From NCBI RefSeq assembly GCF_001463705.1, contig NZ_BBWH01000043.1:1-64000 (forward strand): a stretch of DNA of 64,000 nt. The letters are read 5' to 3'. This stretch comes from Aureimonas sp. AU12 (lineage in GTDB: Bacteria > Pseudomonadota > Alphaproteobacteria > Rhizobiales > Rhizobiaceae). Within the stretch, counting starts at the first letter, position 1. Every line of letters begins with the position of its first letter. The position numbers and the translations under genes were made by a program. The notes under the pieces are model-generated. The model saw only the letters and a program-made list of their open reading frames with translations. It was not told the origin of the DNA and ran no database searches. Of this stretch, positions 51,933 to 60,683 are shown piece by piece.

Positions 51933-53006
51933 ATGACGAAGCCTGTGATTCAAGGTTCGAACGGAGCGGACGGCGGGGCTCCTGCGAAGTGCGACCCCGC
52001 GGCTCGCCGCCTCTACGGGGCGGGGCCCATCTTCGCCGTCGCGCCGATGATCGACTGGACCGATCGCCATTGCCGGACGTTCCACCGGCTGCTGGCGCCC
52101 GACGCTCTTCTCTATACGGAGATGGTGGTCGCCGACGCGATCCTTCATGGGGACCGCGAACGTCTGCTGGGGTTCTCCCCGGCCGAGCATCCCGTCGCCC
52201 TGCAGATCGGCGGCTCGGACCCGGCCAAGCTGGCCGAAGCGGCGCGCATCGGCGCGCAGTTCGGCTATCGCGAGATCAACCTCAACGTCGGCTGCCCGTC
52301 CGACCGCGTCCAGTCCGGCGCGTTCGGCGCCTGCCTCATGCGTGAACCCGACCTCGTCTCGCGATGCCTGCGCGCCATGCGGGAAGCCATCGACGTTCCC
52401 GTCACCGTCAAATGCCGGATCGGCGTCGACGAGCAGGATCCCGATCCGGCGCTCGACGCGCTGGCCGACTGTGCAGCCGAGGCCGGGGTCTCCGCCATCT
52501 GGGTCCATGCCCGCAAGGCCTGGCTGCAGGGCCTGAGCCCCAAGGAGAACCGCGACATCCCGCCGCTCGACTACGAGCGCGTCTATCGACTGAAGCAGCG
52601 GATGCCGACGATGTTCGTCGGCCTTAACGGCGGGCTCGCGACGGTCGGCGACGCCGCCCGCCATCTCGGCGCGGTCGACGGGGTGATGATGGGGCGTGGC
52701 GCCTACGGCACGCCCGACCAGCTGGCGCTCGTTGGTTCGGCGATTCACGGACGGCCGCCCGCGCCCCTCGACCATGCCGCCTTGATTGCTGCGATGACCG
52801 ACTACGCTCGCGCCCACGTCGCCAGCGGTGGACGGCTGTCGCAGGTGACGCGTCACATGGTCGGCCTGTTCACCGGCCTGCCCGGCGCCCGGCGCTGGCG
52901 GCAGGTCCTGTCGGAGGGCGCCGTGAAGCCCGGCGCGGGCGCGGACCTGATCGCCGAGGCCTTTGCCGAGGTCCAGCTTCCGCAGACGGAAGCCGCTGCG
53001 GCCTGA
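51933..53006 (+). CDS. dusA: tRNA-dihydrouridine synthase A
   Basis: This FMN enzyme reduces U20/U20a in the D-loop of tRNA. It has 357 residues in a TIM barrel: FAVAPMIDWTDRHCRTFHRLL (FMN phosphate region), VALQIGGSDPAKLAEAARI, REINLNVGCPSDRVQSGAFGACLM (catalytic Cys), WVHARKAWLQGLSPKENRDIPPL and VDGVMMGRGAYGTP. The helical C-terminal domain includes QVTRHMVGLFTGLPGARRWR. The DusA-type AWLQGLSPKENR segment separates it from DusB and DusC. The first 28 residues before the barrel are an unusual extension, so the true start could be later. Confidence 0.95.
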   Translation: MTKPVIQGSNGADGGAPAKCDPAARRLYGAGPIFAVAPMIDWTDRHCRTFHRLLAPDALLYTEMVVADAILHGDRERLLGFSPAEHPVALQIGGSDPAKLAEAARIGAQFGYREINLNVGCPSDRVQSGAFGACLMREPDLVSRCLRAMREAIDVPVTVKCRIGVDEQDPDPALDALADCAAEAGVSAIWVHARKAWLQGLSPKENRDIPPLDYERVYRLKQRMPTMFVGLNGGLATVGDAARHLGAVDGVMMGRGAYGTPDQLALVGSAIHGRPPAPLDHAALIAAMTDYARAHVASGGRLSQVTRHMVGLFTGLPGARRWRQVLSEGAVKPGAGADLIAEAFAEVQLPQTEAAAA

Positions 53007-53021
53007 CAGAGACGGCAGGCG

Positions 53022-53726
53022 TCAGTCCGTCAGCACCAGCCGGTCGCCGCGAAATTCGAACGACGAGAGGCTTCCGAGAAAGCTCATGCCGAGAAGGCTG
53101 ACGCCGAGGGTGGAGCCGTCGGTCACGACGCCCCGCACGTTGCGCCGTTCGATGCCGCCGACGCGGATGCGATCGATCGTGACGGGCGCGGCGCGGGCGA
53201 TGCCGTTGGCGGTCTGGATCCGGGCCCCGTAGACGAGATTGCCGACGTCGAGGCCGATGCGTTCGGCCACCGTGCGGTCAATGGCGATGATGCTGGCGCC
53301 GGTATCGACGAGGAAGGGGACGCGGGTGCCATTGACCTCGGTATCGATGTGGAAGTGGTCGTCGCCAGCCCGCGCCACCATGACCTGACCGCCCTCCGAC
53401 CCGCCAAGCGTCACCGCATGGCCTGGCAGCAGCACGGCCAGCATGCGGTCGCCGACACCGCGCAGATCGGATCCGTAAGCGTAGACGCCGATCAGCACCG
53501 CGAAGGCCGCAATCCAGATCGCCGCGCTGCGCATAGCCTCACCCCAGCGGCCGCGAAACGCGACGAGGAGGCCGCTTGCCAGCACCGTGCCCCAGATGCC
53601 GGCATAGGCGAGCGAGGCGAATTGGTCGGCATCGAGGCCGGCGACCGGGGTGTCGCCGCCGAACACGAGAAGGGCGACGGTCAAGGCGATCGCGATCAGG
53701 ATCGCGGGGAGGAGCGCGCGGCCCAC
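53022..53726 (-). CDS. Membrane-bound retropepsin-like aspartic protease (TIGR02281 family)
   Basis: The protein has 234 residues. Three hydrophobic segments (about 3-24, 34-52, 62-80) are followed by a soluble clan AA domain with VPFLVDTGASIIAID as the Asp-Thr-Gly active site and GVSLLGMSFLGSLSSFEF as the second conserved part. A retroviral-type protease acts as a dimer with one such motif each. The start is GTG (53726), two bases past the stop of the DUF1289 gene, in the operon order often seen in alphaproteobacteria. The substrate is unknown. Confidence 0.88.
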   Translation of the reverse strand: MGRALLPAILIAIALTVALLVFGGDTPVAGLDADQFASLAYAGIWGTVLASGLLVAFRGRWGEAMRSAAIWIAAFAVLIGVYAYGSDLRGVGDRMLAVLLPGHAVTLGGSEGGQVMVARAGDDHFHIDTEVNGTRVPFLVDTGASIIAIDRTVAERIGLDVGNLVYGARIQTANGIARAAPVTIDRIRVGGIERRNVRGVVTDGSTLGVSLLGMSFLGSLSSFEFRGDRLVLTD

Positions 53727-53728
53727 CG

Positions 53729-53959
53729 TCAGGCGTCGCCGCGTTCGGCCGCCGGCTGGCGCAGGGATTGCAGCCGTTCCGGCAGGCGTTCGAGGACGAT
53801 CCGCCGCTCGGCTGCGGCGGCGCTGCCCCATGCCATGATCTCGTCGATGCTGCGGCCGCAGCCAAGACACCACTGCGTCGCCGGATCGAGCACGCAGAGC
53901 GAGATGCAGGGCGAGGGAACGGCTGCTTGTGGAAGGATCAGGGCGGGATCGATCGTCAT
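53729..53959 (-). CDS. DUF1289 small cysteine-rich protein
   Basis: The protein has 76 residues. PSPCISLCVLDPATQWCLGCGRSIDEI supplies the four conserved cysteines, probably a zinc or iron-sulfur site, followed by the family helix AWGSAAAAERRIVLERLPERL. The function is unknown. It is coupled to the aspartic protease gene (stop and GTG start separated by two bases). Confidence 0.9.
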   Translation of the reverse strand: MTIDPALILPQAAVPSPCISLCVLDPATQWCLGCGRSIDEIMAWGSAAAAERRIVLERLPERLQSLRQPAAERGDA

Positions 53960-54011
53960 GCTGGCGAGATAGGCGGGAACGGTGCCGGCCGCAACGGCGC
54001 CGAGGCGGCGA

Positions 54012-55520
54012 TCAGCCGAACTCGGTCAGCGCCGGCATCACTTCGAGGACACGCGAATGTGGGAATATGGCGAGGACTTCCGTGCCTTCGCGCAGCTTCG
54101 AATGCAGCTCGAACTCCCCGTCGTGCAGCTTGACCAGCGCCTGCACGATCGGCAGCCCCAGTCCCGTGCCCTGCTCGGCGCTCTTGATCGCGCTCGATCC
54201 CTGGCCGAAGGACGAGAGAACGGTGGGGATTTCTTCGGCGGGAATGCCCGGGCCGTTGTCGCGGATCGAGACGTATTGGCCGCCGCCCGCGGTCCAACCG
54301 ACCCGCAGGACGACGCGACCCCCGTTCGGCGTGAACTTCACGGCGTTCGACAGGAGGTTCAGCACCACCTGCCGCAGCGAGCGCGGGTCGCCCCACAGCT
54401 GCGGCAGGCCGTGTTCGAACTGTTCGACGATGGTGACGGACTTGGCGTCGGCCTTCATCTGGACATAGGCGATGCAGCCGCTGGCCACCCCGACGAGATC
54501 CACGGCCTCTTCGTTCAGCGTGTAGCGGCCGGCTTCGACGCGCGAGAGGTCGAGGATCTCGTTGATGAGATCGAGGAGGTGCTGGCCGGAGGAGTGGATG
54601 TCCTGGACGTATTCCTTGTAGGTGGGATTGCCGACGGGCCCGAGGATCTCGTTGGTGATGACTTCGGAAAAGCCCAGGATCGCGTTGAGCGGCGTGCGCA
54701 ACTCGTGGCTCATCGTCGCCAGGAACCGCGACTTGGCGAGGCTCGCCTCTTCGGCGCGGCGGCGGGCATCGTCGGAATAGATGCGGGCGGTCTCGATCTC
54801 GGACACGAGCTGGTCGCGCTCGGTGCGGTGGCGGCAGCGTTCCACCAGCGCCCCCCGCAGGCGCCCGGCCACCACCGCAAAGAACGGCACGGCTGCGAGC
54901 AGGATGCCGTCGGTGGTCAGCGCCAGCGGATCGTCGCCGTCGATCGTCAGCCGGTAGACGAGCGCGCCGCACAGGGGCAAGAACGTCAGCGGGATGGCAT
55001 GGCCGAGCGCGAAGCCGCCGAGCGCCGTCAGCGCCATGGCGCCGAGGACGGGTGCAAGGCGGGCGAGATAGGAGGCGCCGGGGCCGCAGCTCTCGCAGGC
55101 CGGCCAGAGCACGAGCACCGCCCAGGGCATGCCGATCGCGACCTGCGCTGCCGCGAAGGTGCGCGTCCAGCGCACGACCTCGAAGACGCGACGCTGCGCG
55201 CGCTCGAATCGATCGAACACGAAGACGGAGAGGGCGCAGCAGACCAGCGTGACGGTTGCGAAGATCGCCGCCTCGTCCACCGAGCCGAGCGCCAGCAGGC
55301 CGCTGGCAGCGACGAAGGGCAGGATGGAGAAGGGCAGCCACCGCGTCTGCAGTTCGACGTGACGATCCAGAAGCTCGAGCTCGATGCGCGGCGGCAGGCC
55401 GCTCGACGAGGTCAGCCGGTCGCGGGCCGAGCGCACCGTGCGGGCGAGTTCGACGTCGCGCGAGGCACGTCGGCCGCGCGCGGCGGACTTGTCGAAGGAG
55501 GGCGGGGCGGCAACCGACAT
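54012..55520 (-). CDS. Membrane histidine kinase of the PleC/DivJ/PdhS-like HisKA type
   Basis: The protein has 502 residues. The first about 60 are disordered. Six membrane segments span about 62-215, then comes a short coiled linker. The HisKA domain has the phospho-His in FLATMSHELRTPLNAILGFSEVI and continues YVQDIHSSGQHLLDLINEILDLSRVEAGR, the pattern of cell-cycle kinases that act on DivK and related receivers. The HATPase domain has QVVLNLLSNAVKFT (N box), IRDNGPGIP and GTGLGLPIVQALVKLH (G boxes). No response regulator is adjacent. A role in developmental or stress signalling is inferred from the HisKA type only. Confidence 0.9.
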   Translation of the reverse strand: MSVAAPPSFDKSAARGRRASRDVELARTVRSARDRLTSSSGLPPRIELELLDRHVELQTRWLPFSILPFVAASGLLALGSVDEAAIFATVTLVCCALSVFVFDRFERAQRRVFEVVRWTRTFAAAQVAIGMPWAVLVLWPACESCGPGASYLARLAPVLGAMALTALGGFALGHAIPLTFLPLCGALVYRLTIDGDDPLALTTDGILLAAVPFFAVVAGRLRGALVERCRHRTERDQLVSEIETARIYSDDARRRAEEASLAKSRFLATMSHELRTPLNAILGFSEVITNEILGPVGNPTYKEYVQDIHSSGQHLLDLINEILDLSRVEAGRYTLNEEAVDLVGVASGCIAYVQMKADAKSVTIVEQFEHGLPQLWGDPRSLRQVVLNLLSNAVKFTPNGGRVVLRVGWTAGGGQYVSIRDNGPGIPAEEIPTVLSSFGQGSSAIKSAEQGTGLGLPIVQALVKLHDGEFELHSKLREGTEVLAIFPHSRVLEVMPALTEFG

Positions 55521-55743
55521 GAACTCTGCACAAACGCCTGACGATCGGGTCCTGTGAACAGGGGCATCATGTTGCGGAAAGCTTAAGGAATTGGCTTAAG
55601 GAAACGAGAACCCGAGGCATCGTCCTACTCTTTTCCGAACGGCGCGGAGGTTGCGCTGCGCTGGGGATGGCGGCCATTGGACGGGACGCCGGTCGCAAGC
55701 TTGCTGTAGAAGGAAGGTCTGTGGACGAAGGAAGGCTCGAGCG

Positions 55744-56229
55744 ATGGACCGTTTGGACAAGAAGATCCTGAAGCTGCTTCAGGAGGACTCGACCCTCGCC
55801 GTCGCGGATGTCGCCAAGCGGGTCGGCCTGTCCACCACGCCGTGCTGGCGCCGGATCCAGAAGCTGGAGGAAGAGGGCGTCATCCAGCGCCGGGTGGCGG
55901 TTCTTGATCCTGCGAAGGTGAACACGCGCGTCACGGTCTTCGTCTCGGTGAGAACCAACTCCCATACGACGGAATGGTTGAAGCGCTTCTCGGAAGTCGT
56001 CAACGAGTTCCCGGAAGTCGTTGAGTTTTATCGCATGAGCGGCGACGTCGACTATCTCCTGCGGGTCGTGGTGCCCGACATCGCCGCCTATGACGGTTTC
56101 TACAAGCGGCTCATCGCGCGCATCGAGATCCGCGACGTCTCCTCGGCCTTCGCGATGGAGCGCATCAAGTACACGACCGAACTGCCGCTCGACTATATGC
56201 TGCTCGAGAAGGACCAGCGTGAAAGCTGA
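55744..56229 (+). CDS. Lrp/AsnC family transcriptional regulator
   Basis: The protein has 161 residues. The helix-turn-helix is MDRLDKKILKLLQEDSTLAVADVAKRVGLSTTPCWRRIQKLEEEGVI. The C-terminal RAM (ACT-like) domain, VRTNSHTTEWLKRFSEVV through LPLDYMLLEKD, binds an amino-acid effector. The ligand is unknown. Divergent from the histidine kinase, it converges with the dehydrogenase gene. The length and HTH are typical. Confidence 0.93.
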   Translation: MDRLDKKILKLLQEDSTLAVADVAKRVGLSTTPCWRRIQKLEEEGVIQRRVAVLDPAKVNTRVTVFVSVRTNSHTTEWLKRFSEVVNEFPEVVEFYRMSGDVDYLLRVVVPDIAAYDGFYKRLIARIEIRDVSSAFAMERIKYTTELPLDYMLLEKDQRES

Positions 56230-56246
56230 TCCTTCCCGAGCGGTGT

Positions 56247-57113
56247 TCAGCGTTTGAGGCGTGCGAGCAGCGACGACGTGTCCCAGCGTTTGCCGCCCAT
56301 CGCCTCGACATCGGCGTAGAACTGGTCGACGAGCGCGGTGACGGGCAGCGTTGCACCGTTGCGGCGGGCCTCGGCGAGGCAGATCGACAGGTCCTTGCGC
56401 ATCCATTCGACAGCGAAGCCGAAGTCGTAGCGTCCTTCCGCCATTGTCTTGTGCCGGTTCTCCATCTGCCAGGACCCTGCGGCACCCTTCGAGATCACGT
56501 CCACGACCTTCACGATGTCGAGACCGGCCTTCTCGCCGAAGTGGATGGCCTCCGACAGGCCTTCGACAAGGCCCGCGATGCAGATCTGGTTCATCATCTT
56601 GGTCAACTGGCCCGCCCCGGCCGGCCCCATCAGGCCGACCATCCGCGCGTAGCTGTCGATCACCGGCTTCGCCTGCGCGAAGTCAGCCTCGTCGCCGCCG
56701 ACCATGACCGTCAACGCCCCGTTCTCGGCGCCGGCCTGCCCGCCCGAAACGGGAGCATCGAGGAAGCGTTTGCCGGCCGCCTTCGCGGCATCGTCCAGCT
56801 CGCGCGCAAGTTGCGCGGATGCGGTCGTGTGATCCACGAGCAGGGCCCCGGGGCGCAGGCCGGCGAAGATCCCATCATCGCCATAGACGACCGATCGGAC
56901 GTCGTCGTCATTGCCGACGCACATGAACACGATATCGGCCTCGGCCGCCGCAGCCGCAGGGGTTGTGCAGGCGGTTCCCCCAAAGCGATCGGCCCACCGA
57001 CGTGCCTTGTCCTGCGTCCGGTTGTAGACCGAGACGTCATGGCCACCCTTCTCGCGAAGATGTCCGGCCATTGGGAAGCCCATAACCCCAAGTCCTACGA
57101 ATGCTGTCTTCAT
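56247..57113 (-). CDS. NAD(P)-dependent beta-hydroxyacid dehydrogenase (3-hydroxyisobutyrate dehydrogenase family)
   Basis: The protein has 288 residues. AFVGLGVMGFPMAGHLREKG is the dinucleotide site. FMCVGNDDDVRSV, VDHTTASAQLARELDDAA and DAPVSGGQAGAENGALTVMVGG (substrate loop) follow. The catalytic Lys is in AGQLTKMMNQICIAGLVEGLSEA. The substrate may be 3-hydroxyisobutyrate, tartronate semialdehyde or a related acid; the sequence alone does not decide. It lies tail to tail with the Lrp gene (17 bases between stops). Confidence 0.9.
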   Translation of the reverse strand: MKTAFVGLGVMGFPMAGHLREKGGHDVSVYNRTQDKARRWADRFGGTACTTPAAAAAEADIVFMCVGNDDDVRSVVYGDDGIFAGLRPGALLVDHTTASAQLARELDDAAKAAGKRFLDAPVSGGQAGAENGALTVMVGGDEADFAQAKPVIDSYARMVGLMGPAGAGQLTKMMNQICIAGLVEGLSEAIHFGEKAGLDIVKVVDVISKGAAGSWQMENRHKTMAEGRYDFGFAVEWMRKDLSICLAEARRNGATLPVTALVDQFYADVEAMGGKRWDTSSLLARLKR

Positions 57114-57320
57114 CGATTGTATGCCTTTTGTCTGCGCATCGAATTCGGTGGATGCTGGACTTGCTGACGGAATTCTTGACGGTGAAACATTTTTGACTGA
57201 TCTGCATTATGAGAAACAGCACTGCCACCTTTGTTTGGCGTAATTTGAAAATACCTTGATGGGCCTTACCATTTCCACCGGGAAGTCATAAGGGCCGCTT
57301 CGATTTCGAGGAGTGAGCGA

Positions 57321-58085
57321 GTGTCGGTGGACGGAAAAGAAAGGGCAAGGCGTCCGGACGCCACCGACAAGAATCAACCACTTTCGTCAACCATCGCCCG
57401 TCGGCGGGGTCGTCCGCAGAAGGGGCAGTCCGAAAGCCTGACGCAGGCGATTGTCGACGTCGCCGCCGACTTGTTCATGAGCAACGGGTTCCGCGCCACC
57501 AGCATGGACGCGATCGCCGCCCGCACCGGCAGTTCGAAGCGGACGCTCTACGCGCGCTTTCCCTCGAAGCTTCATCTGTTCGAAGAGGTGATGCAGCGTT
57601 TTGCGCAGGCGCGTCTGGCGATCTTCGGACAACGCGACCCCGGCTCCGAGACGTTCGACGCCTTTCTGACCCGTATCGCGCACGACATGCTGGCGCAAGC
57701 GGTGGATGCCGAGGGCATCGCCATGTTCCGGCTTCTCGTCGCGGAGGGCTACCGCTTTCCCGAACTGAAGGTGATCGGCCATGAGCGACTGGTGGAGCCG
57801 ATGACGCGGGCTCTGACGGAAGCTCTGACGGGCGCCATCGCTCGCGGCGACATCGTCGACCGCGATCCGGCCTTCCTGGCCGAGCAGTTCATCGAGGCCG
57901 TCTGCGGCCGGGAGGTCCGGCGAATCGCCTTCGGCTACGAGGAGGCGGGGATGACGGAGCAGCGGCTTGCGCGCGTCGACCTTGCCGTCGACCTTTATCT
58001 TCAGGGCATCCGCGTGCGCGCTGCGGAAGAGGGCCGACACGAGGTCAGGGACACGAAGCGGGTCAGCGCACGAGGTGGCGCGTAA
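57321..58085 (+). CDS. TetR/AcrR family transcriptional regulator
   Basis: The protein has 254 residues. After a roughly 45-residue basic, disordered start, the HTH reads IVDVAADLFMSNGFRATSMDAIAARTGSSKRTLYARFPSKLHLF. The C-terminal domain is of the AefR/TetR_C type (FLAEQFIEAVCGREVRRIAFG). It begins with GTG (57321) after GAGGAG. The last 23 bases overlap the 3' end of the ABC permease gene on the other strand. Possible targets are the transporter and the dehydrogenase gene, the latter divergent from it across 57114-57320; this is inference. That 207-base spacer holds no gene. Confidence 0.9.
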   Translation: MSVDGKERARRPDATDKNQPLSSTIARRRGRPQKGQSESLTQAIVDVAADLFMSNGFRATSMDAIAARTGSSKRTLYARFPSKLHLFEEVMQRFAQARLAIFGQRDPGSETFDAFLTRIAHDMLAQAVDAEGIAMFRLLVAEGYRFPELKVIGHERLVEPMTRALTEALTGAIARGDIVDRDPAFLAEQFIEAVCGREVRRIAFGYEEAGMTEQRLARVDLAVDLYLQGIRVRAAEEGRHEVRDTKRVSARGGA

Positions 58086-58854
58086 GCCGCCGTTCGGCTG
58101 CTGCGGTCAGGATCCGGACGACCTCGACGATGACGAGGTAGAAGATCGCCGCCCAGACATAGGTCTGAAAATCGAACGTCTTCGAAAAGGCGCGCCGGGT
58201 CTCGCCGAAGAGATCGAACACGGTGATGATCGCGACGATGGCCGAGGCCTTCACCATCAGGATCAACTCGTTCGCGTAGGGGCGTAGCGCCACCATCAGG
58301 GCCTGCGGCGTGATGATCTTCGAGACGATCACGTAGCGGCTGAGGCCGAGGGAGCGCCCTCCCTCCCACTGGCCGCGACCGACGCTCTCAATGGCGCCGC
58401 GCAGGATCTCGGTCTGGTAGGCGGCGGTGTTGAGCGCCAGCGCAAAGATCGCGCAGTACCAGGCTTCACGGAAGAACCACCAGAGACCAACGCTCTCGAA
58501 GGCACCGCGGAAGCTGCCGAAGCCGTAATAGACGAGGAAGATCTGCGCGATTGCCGGCGTGCCGCGGAAGAACGACACGTAGGCGAACGTCGCCCCGCGC
58601 GCCCATCGATTGTCCGACATGCGCCCGGCCGCGAGCGGGATCGAGAGCAGGGCACCGATCGAATAGGACAGGCCGACCAGCGACAATGTCGTCCACAGGC
58701 CTTCGAGATAGGAGGGGCCGTATCGCGCCACGAGGTCGAAATCCCAGACCCGCACGAGATAGAGCGCCAGCGAGACCGCGCCGACGGCCCAGAAGGCTAG
58801 CGTGATCAGGCCGACCCATCCGATGCCGCGCTGGGCCATGAGGGATTTGCTCAT
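58063..58854 (-). CDS. Polar amino-acid ABC transporter permease (HisM-like)
   Basis: The protein has 263 residues and about five to six membrane helices. The His/Glu/Gln-family permease signature is present: LEGLWTTLSLVGLSYSIG, FFRGTPAIAQIFLVYYGFG and the ATPase-contact EAA loop ILRGAIESVGRGQWEGGRSLGLS. It is translationally coupled to the second permease (ATGA, 58851-58854). No ATP-binding subunit follows; the next gene is the convergent TetR. Confidence 0.93.
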   Translation of the reverse strand: MSKSLMAQRGIGWVGLITLAFWAVGAVSLALYLVRVWDFDLVARYGPSYLEGLWTTLSLVGLSYSIGALLSIPLAAGRMSDNRWARGATFAYVSFFRGTPAIAQIFLVYYGFGSFRGAFESVGLWWFFREAWYCAIFALALNTAAYQTEILRGAIESVGRGQWEGGRSLGLSRYVIVSKIITPQALMVALRPYANELILMVKASAIVAIITVFDLFGETRRAFSKTFDFQTYVWAAIFYLVIVEVVRILTAAAERRLTRHLVR

Positions 58855-59561
58855 CGCACAACCTCGCCGCGCCGGGTCCAGGTTTCGATCCGGCCGATCA
58901 CGATGGACGACAGGAGGGTGAGGCCGAGATAGAGGACGCAGGCCAGCCCGAAGAAGAAGAACTGCTCACGCGTCACCCGCGCGGCCACGCCGGTCTGTCG
59001 AAGAATGTCCGCCAACCCGATCACGGAGACGAGCGCCGTGTCCTTCAAGAGATTGAGCCAGACGTTCGAAAGCCCGGGTAGGCTGATGCGGATGAGCTGG
59101 GGAAAGATCACCAGGCCCATGATACGCCGCGGCGAAAGCCCCACGGCTCGTCCGGCTTCCCACTGGCCCACGGGAATGGCCTTGAAGGCTGAGAGGAAGA
59201 CCTCGCTCGAATAGGCGGAGAAGACGAAGCCGAGCGCCACCATGCCGGAGACGAAGCTCGACAGTTCCTGCGGCCCGCCACCGAACGCAGCGCTCACCGA
59301 ATTGATGACGTTCTGCCCGCCGTAGTAGACGAGGAACAGGGTCAGAAGCTCGGGAAGCCCCCGGAAGATCGTCGTGTAGATGTTGGCCGACAGGCGAAGC
59401 GCGGGGTCAGCGCCTCGCTTGGCCAAGGCCAGGGCCAAGCCGAACACGACGCCGAAGGGCAGGGTGGACAGCGCCAGCGTCACGGTGACCACGACGCCCC
59501 AGGCGATTTCGTCGCCCCAGCCCGTCGAGCCGAATTGGAGCAGTGCGAGGTAGGGACTCAC
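58851..59561 (-). CDS. Polar amino-acid ABC transporter permease (HisQ-like)
   Basis: The protein has 236 residues and about five membrane helices. Family signatures: GVVVTVTLALSTLPFGVVFG, IFRGLPELLTLFLVYYG and the EAA loop AFKAIPVGQWEAGRAVGLSP. It pairs with the HisM-like permease to form the membrane channel. It lies about 200 bases downstream of the binding-protein gene, which suggests differential expression from one transcript. No clear terminator is present in 59562-59762. Confidence 0.93.
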   Translation of the reverse strand: MSPYLALLQFGSTGWGDEIAWGVVVTVTLALSTLPFGVVFGLALALAKRGADPALRLSANIYTTIFRGLPELLTLFLVYYGGQNVINSVSAAFGGGPQELSSFVSGMVALGFVFSAYSSEVFLSAFKAIPVGQWEAGRAVGLSPRRIMGLVIFPQLIRISLPGLSNVWLNLLKDTALVSVIGLADILRQTGVAARVTREQFFFFGLACVLYLGLTLLSSIVIGRIETWTRRGEVVR

Positions 59562-59762
59562 GCGTCCGTACCGATGCAGCCGTGGTCTCCATCCTCAACG
59601 CCCCTCCCATCCGATCCGCCCGATGCGGATGCGAATCTGTCTGCGGAAGGGGCGTCTTGCATGGGCGCGGAGCCTGATTTGCGGTCCGACCACACGAATC
59701 GGCGGCCGGACGGGAAGGTGCCGCGTCGCAGGAGCGATCGCAAGGCGAACGGTTGCGAGGGA

Positions 59763-60560
59763 TTACTTCCCGTAGACGTCGAACTTGAAATACTTGTCCT
59801 GAACCGTCTTGTAGACCCCGTTGGCGCGGATCGCGACGATCGCCTCGTTGAACATCGTCTTCAACTTTTCGTTGCCCTGACGCAGCGCGATGCCGGCACC
59901 CTTGCCGTAGATCGCCTCGTCCGGCTTCATCGTGCCGAGCAGCTTGCAGCAGGCGCCGTCCGGGCTCTCCAGCCACTGTGACAGGACGACGATGTCGTCC
60001 ATCACGGCATCGAGGCGACCGTTGGCGACGTCGAGCTTGTACTCTTCCGCGGTCGGATAGATCTTCACGTCCGCATCGGGATAGAAGGTCTCGGCGGCCT
60101 GCGCGTGCGTCGTCGAACCCTGCGCGCCGATCGTCTTGCCCTTCAGCGAGGCATCGCTGACATCGGTCAGCGGGCTGTCCTTCGGTACCGCCATGGCGCC
60201 GGCGGTGTTGTAGTACTTGTTGGTGAACAGCACCTGCTTCTCACGCTCGGGCGTGATCGACATCGAGGCGATGATCGCGTCGAAGCGCTCGTTCTGCAGC
60301 GCCGGGATGATGCCGTCCCAGTCCTGCGCCACGAAGGTGCAGGTCACCTTCATCTGGTCGCAGAGCGCCTGCGCGATGTCGACGTCGAAACCCGAAAGCT
60401 TGCCCGAGGCGTCGAGGAAGTTGAAGGGCGGGTAGGCGCCCTCGGTGCCGATACGAACCTCGGTCCAGGTCTTGTCGGCATCGCTCTGCTGCGCCTGCGC
60501 CAGTCCCGACATCGCGGCAAGAGCGGTGGCGGCCAGAATCATCGTCTTGATCGAAGGCAT
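59763..60560 (-). CDS. Periplasmic amino-acid binding protein of an ABC importer
   Basis: The protein has 265 residues. A signal peptide (MPSIKTMILAATALAAMSGL, cleaved near AQAQQ) is followed by the family 3 solute-binding fold: RIGTEGAYPPFNFLDASGKLSGFDVDIAQALC, WDGIIPALQNERFDAIIASMSITPERE and GKTIGAQGSTTHAQ. The lysine/arginine/ornithine or histidine subgroup fits best. An unusual segment, SPDGACCKLLG, carries paired cysteines. Upstream, on the minus strand, a TTGTCA and TATCGC-like pair (60610-60655) may be the promoter. Confidence 0.92.
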   Translation of the reverse strand: MPSIKTMILAATALAAMSGLAQAQQSDADKTWTEVRIGTEGAYPPFNFLDASGKLSGFDVDIAQALCDQMKVTCTFVAQDWDGIIPALQNERFDAIIASMSITPEREKQVLFTNKYYNTAGAMAVPKDSPLTDVSDASLKGKTIGAQGSTTHAQAAETFYPDADVKIYPTAEEYKLDVANGRLDAVMDDIVVLSQWLESPDGACCKLLGTMKPDEAIYGKGAGIALRQGNEKLKTMFNEAIVAIRANGVYKTVQDKYFKFDVYGK

Positions 60561-60683
60561 GAAGGTCCTTGGGACGGAGGGGTCGACGGCGGCCGGCTCG
60601 CTTGGGAAATGAGCATGCCTATAAAGATAGCGATACTGACGGTTTCCGTTGGTTTGACAAGGCGGCGCGCACCCGCTCGTGCT

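Noticed and set aside
59740-59762. TCGCAA...TTGCGA repeat after the binding-protein gene as terminator
   Set aside because: It has only six pairs, a long loop and no T-run; the downstream permeases are probably cotranscribed.
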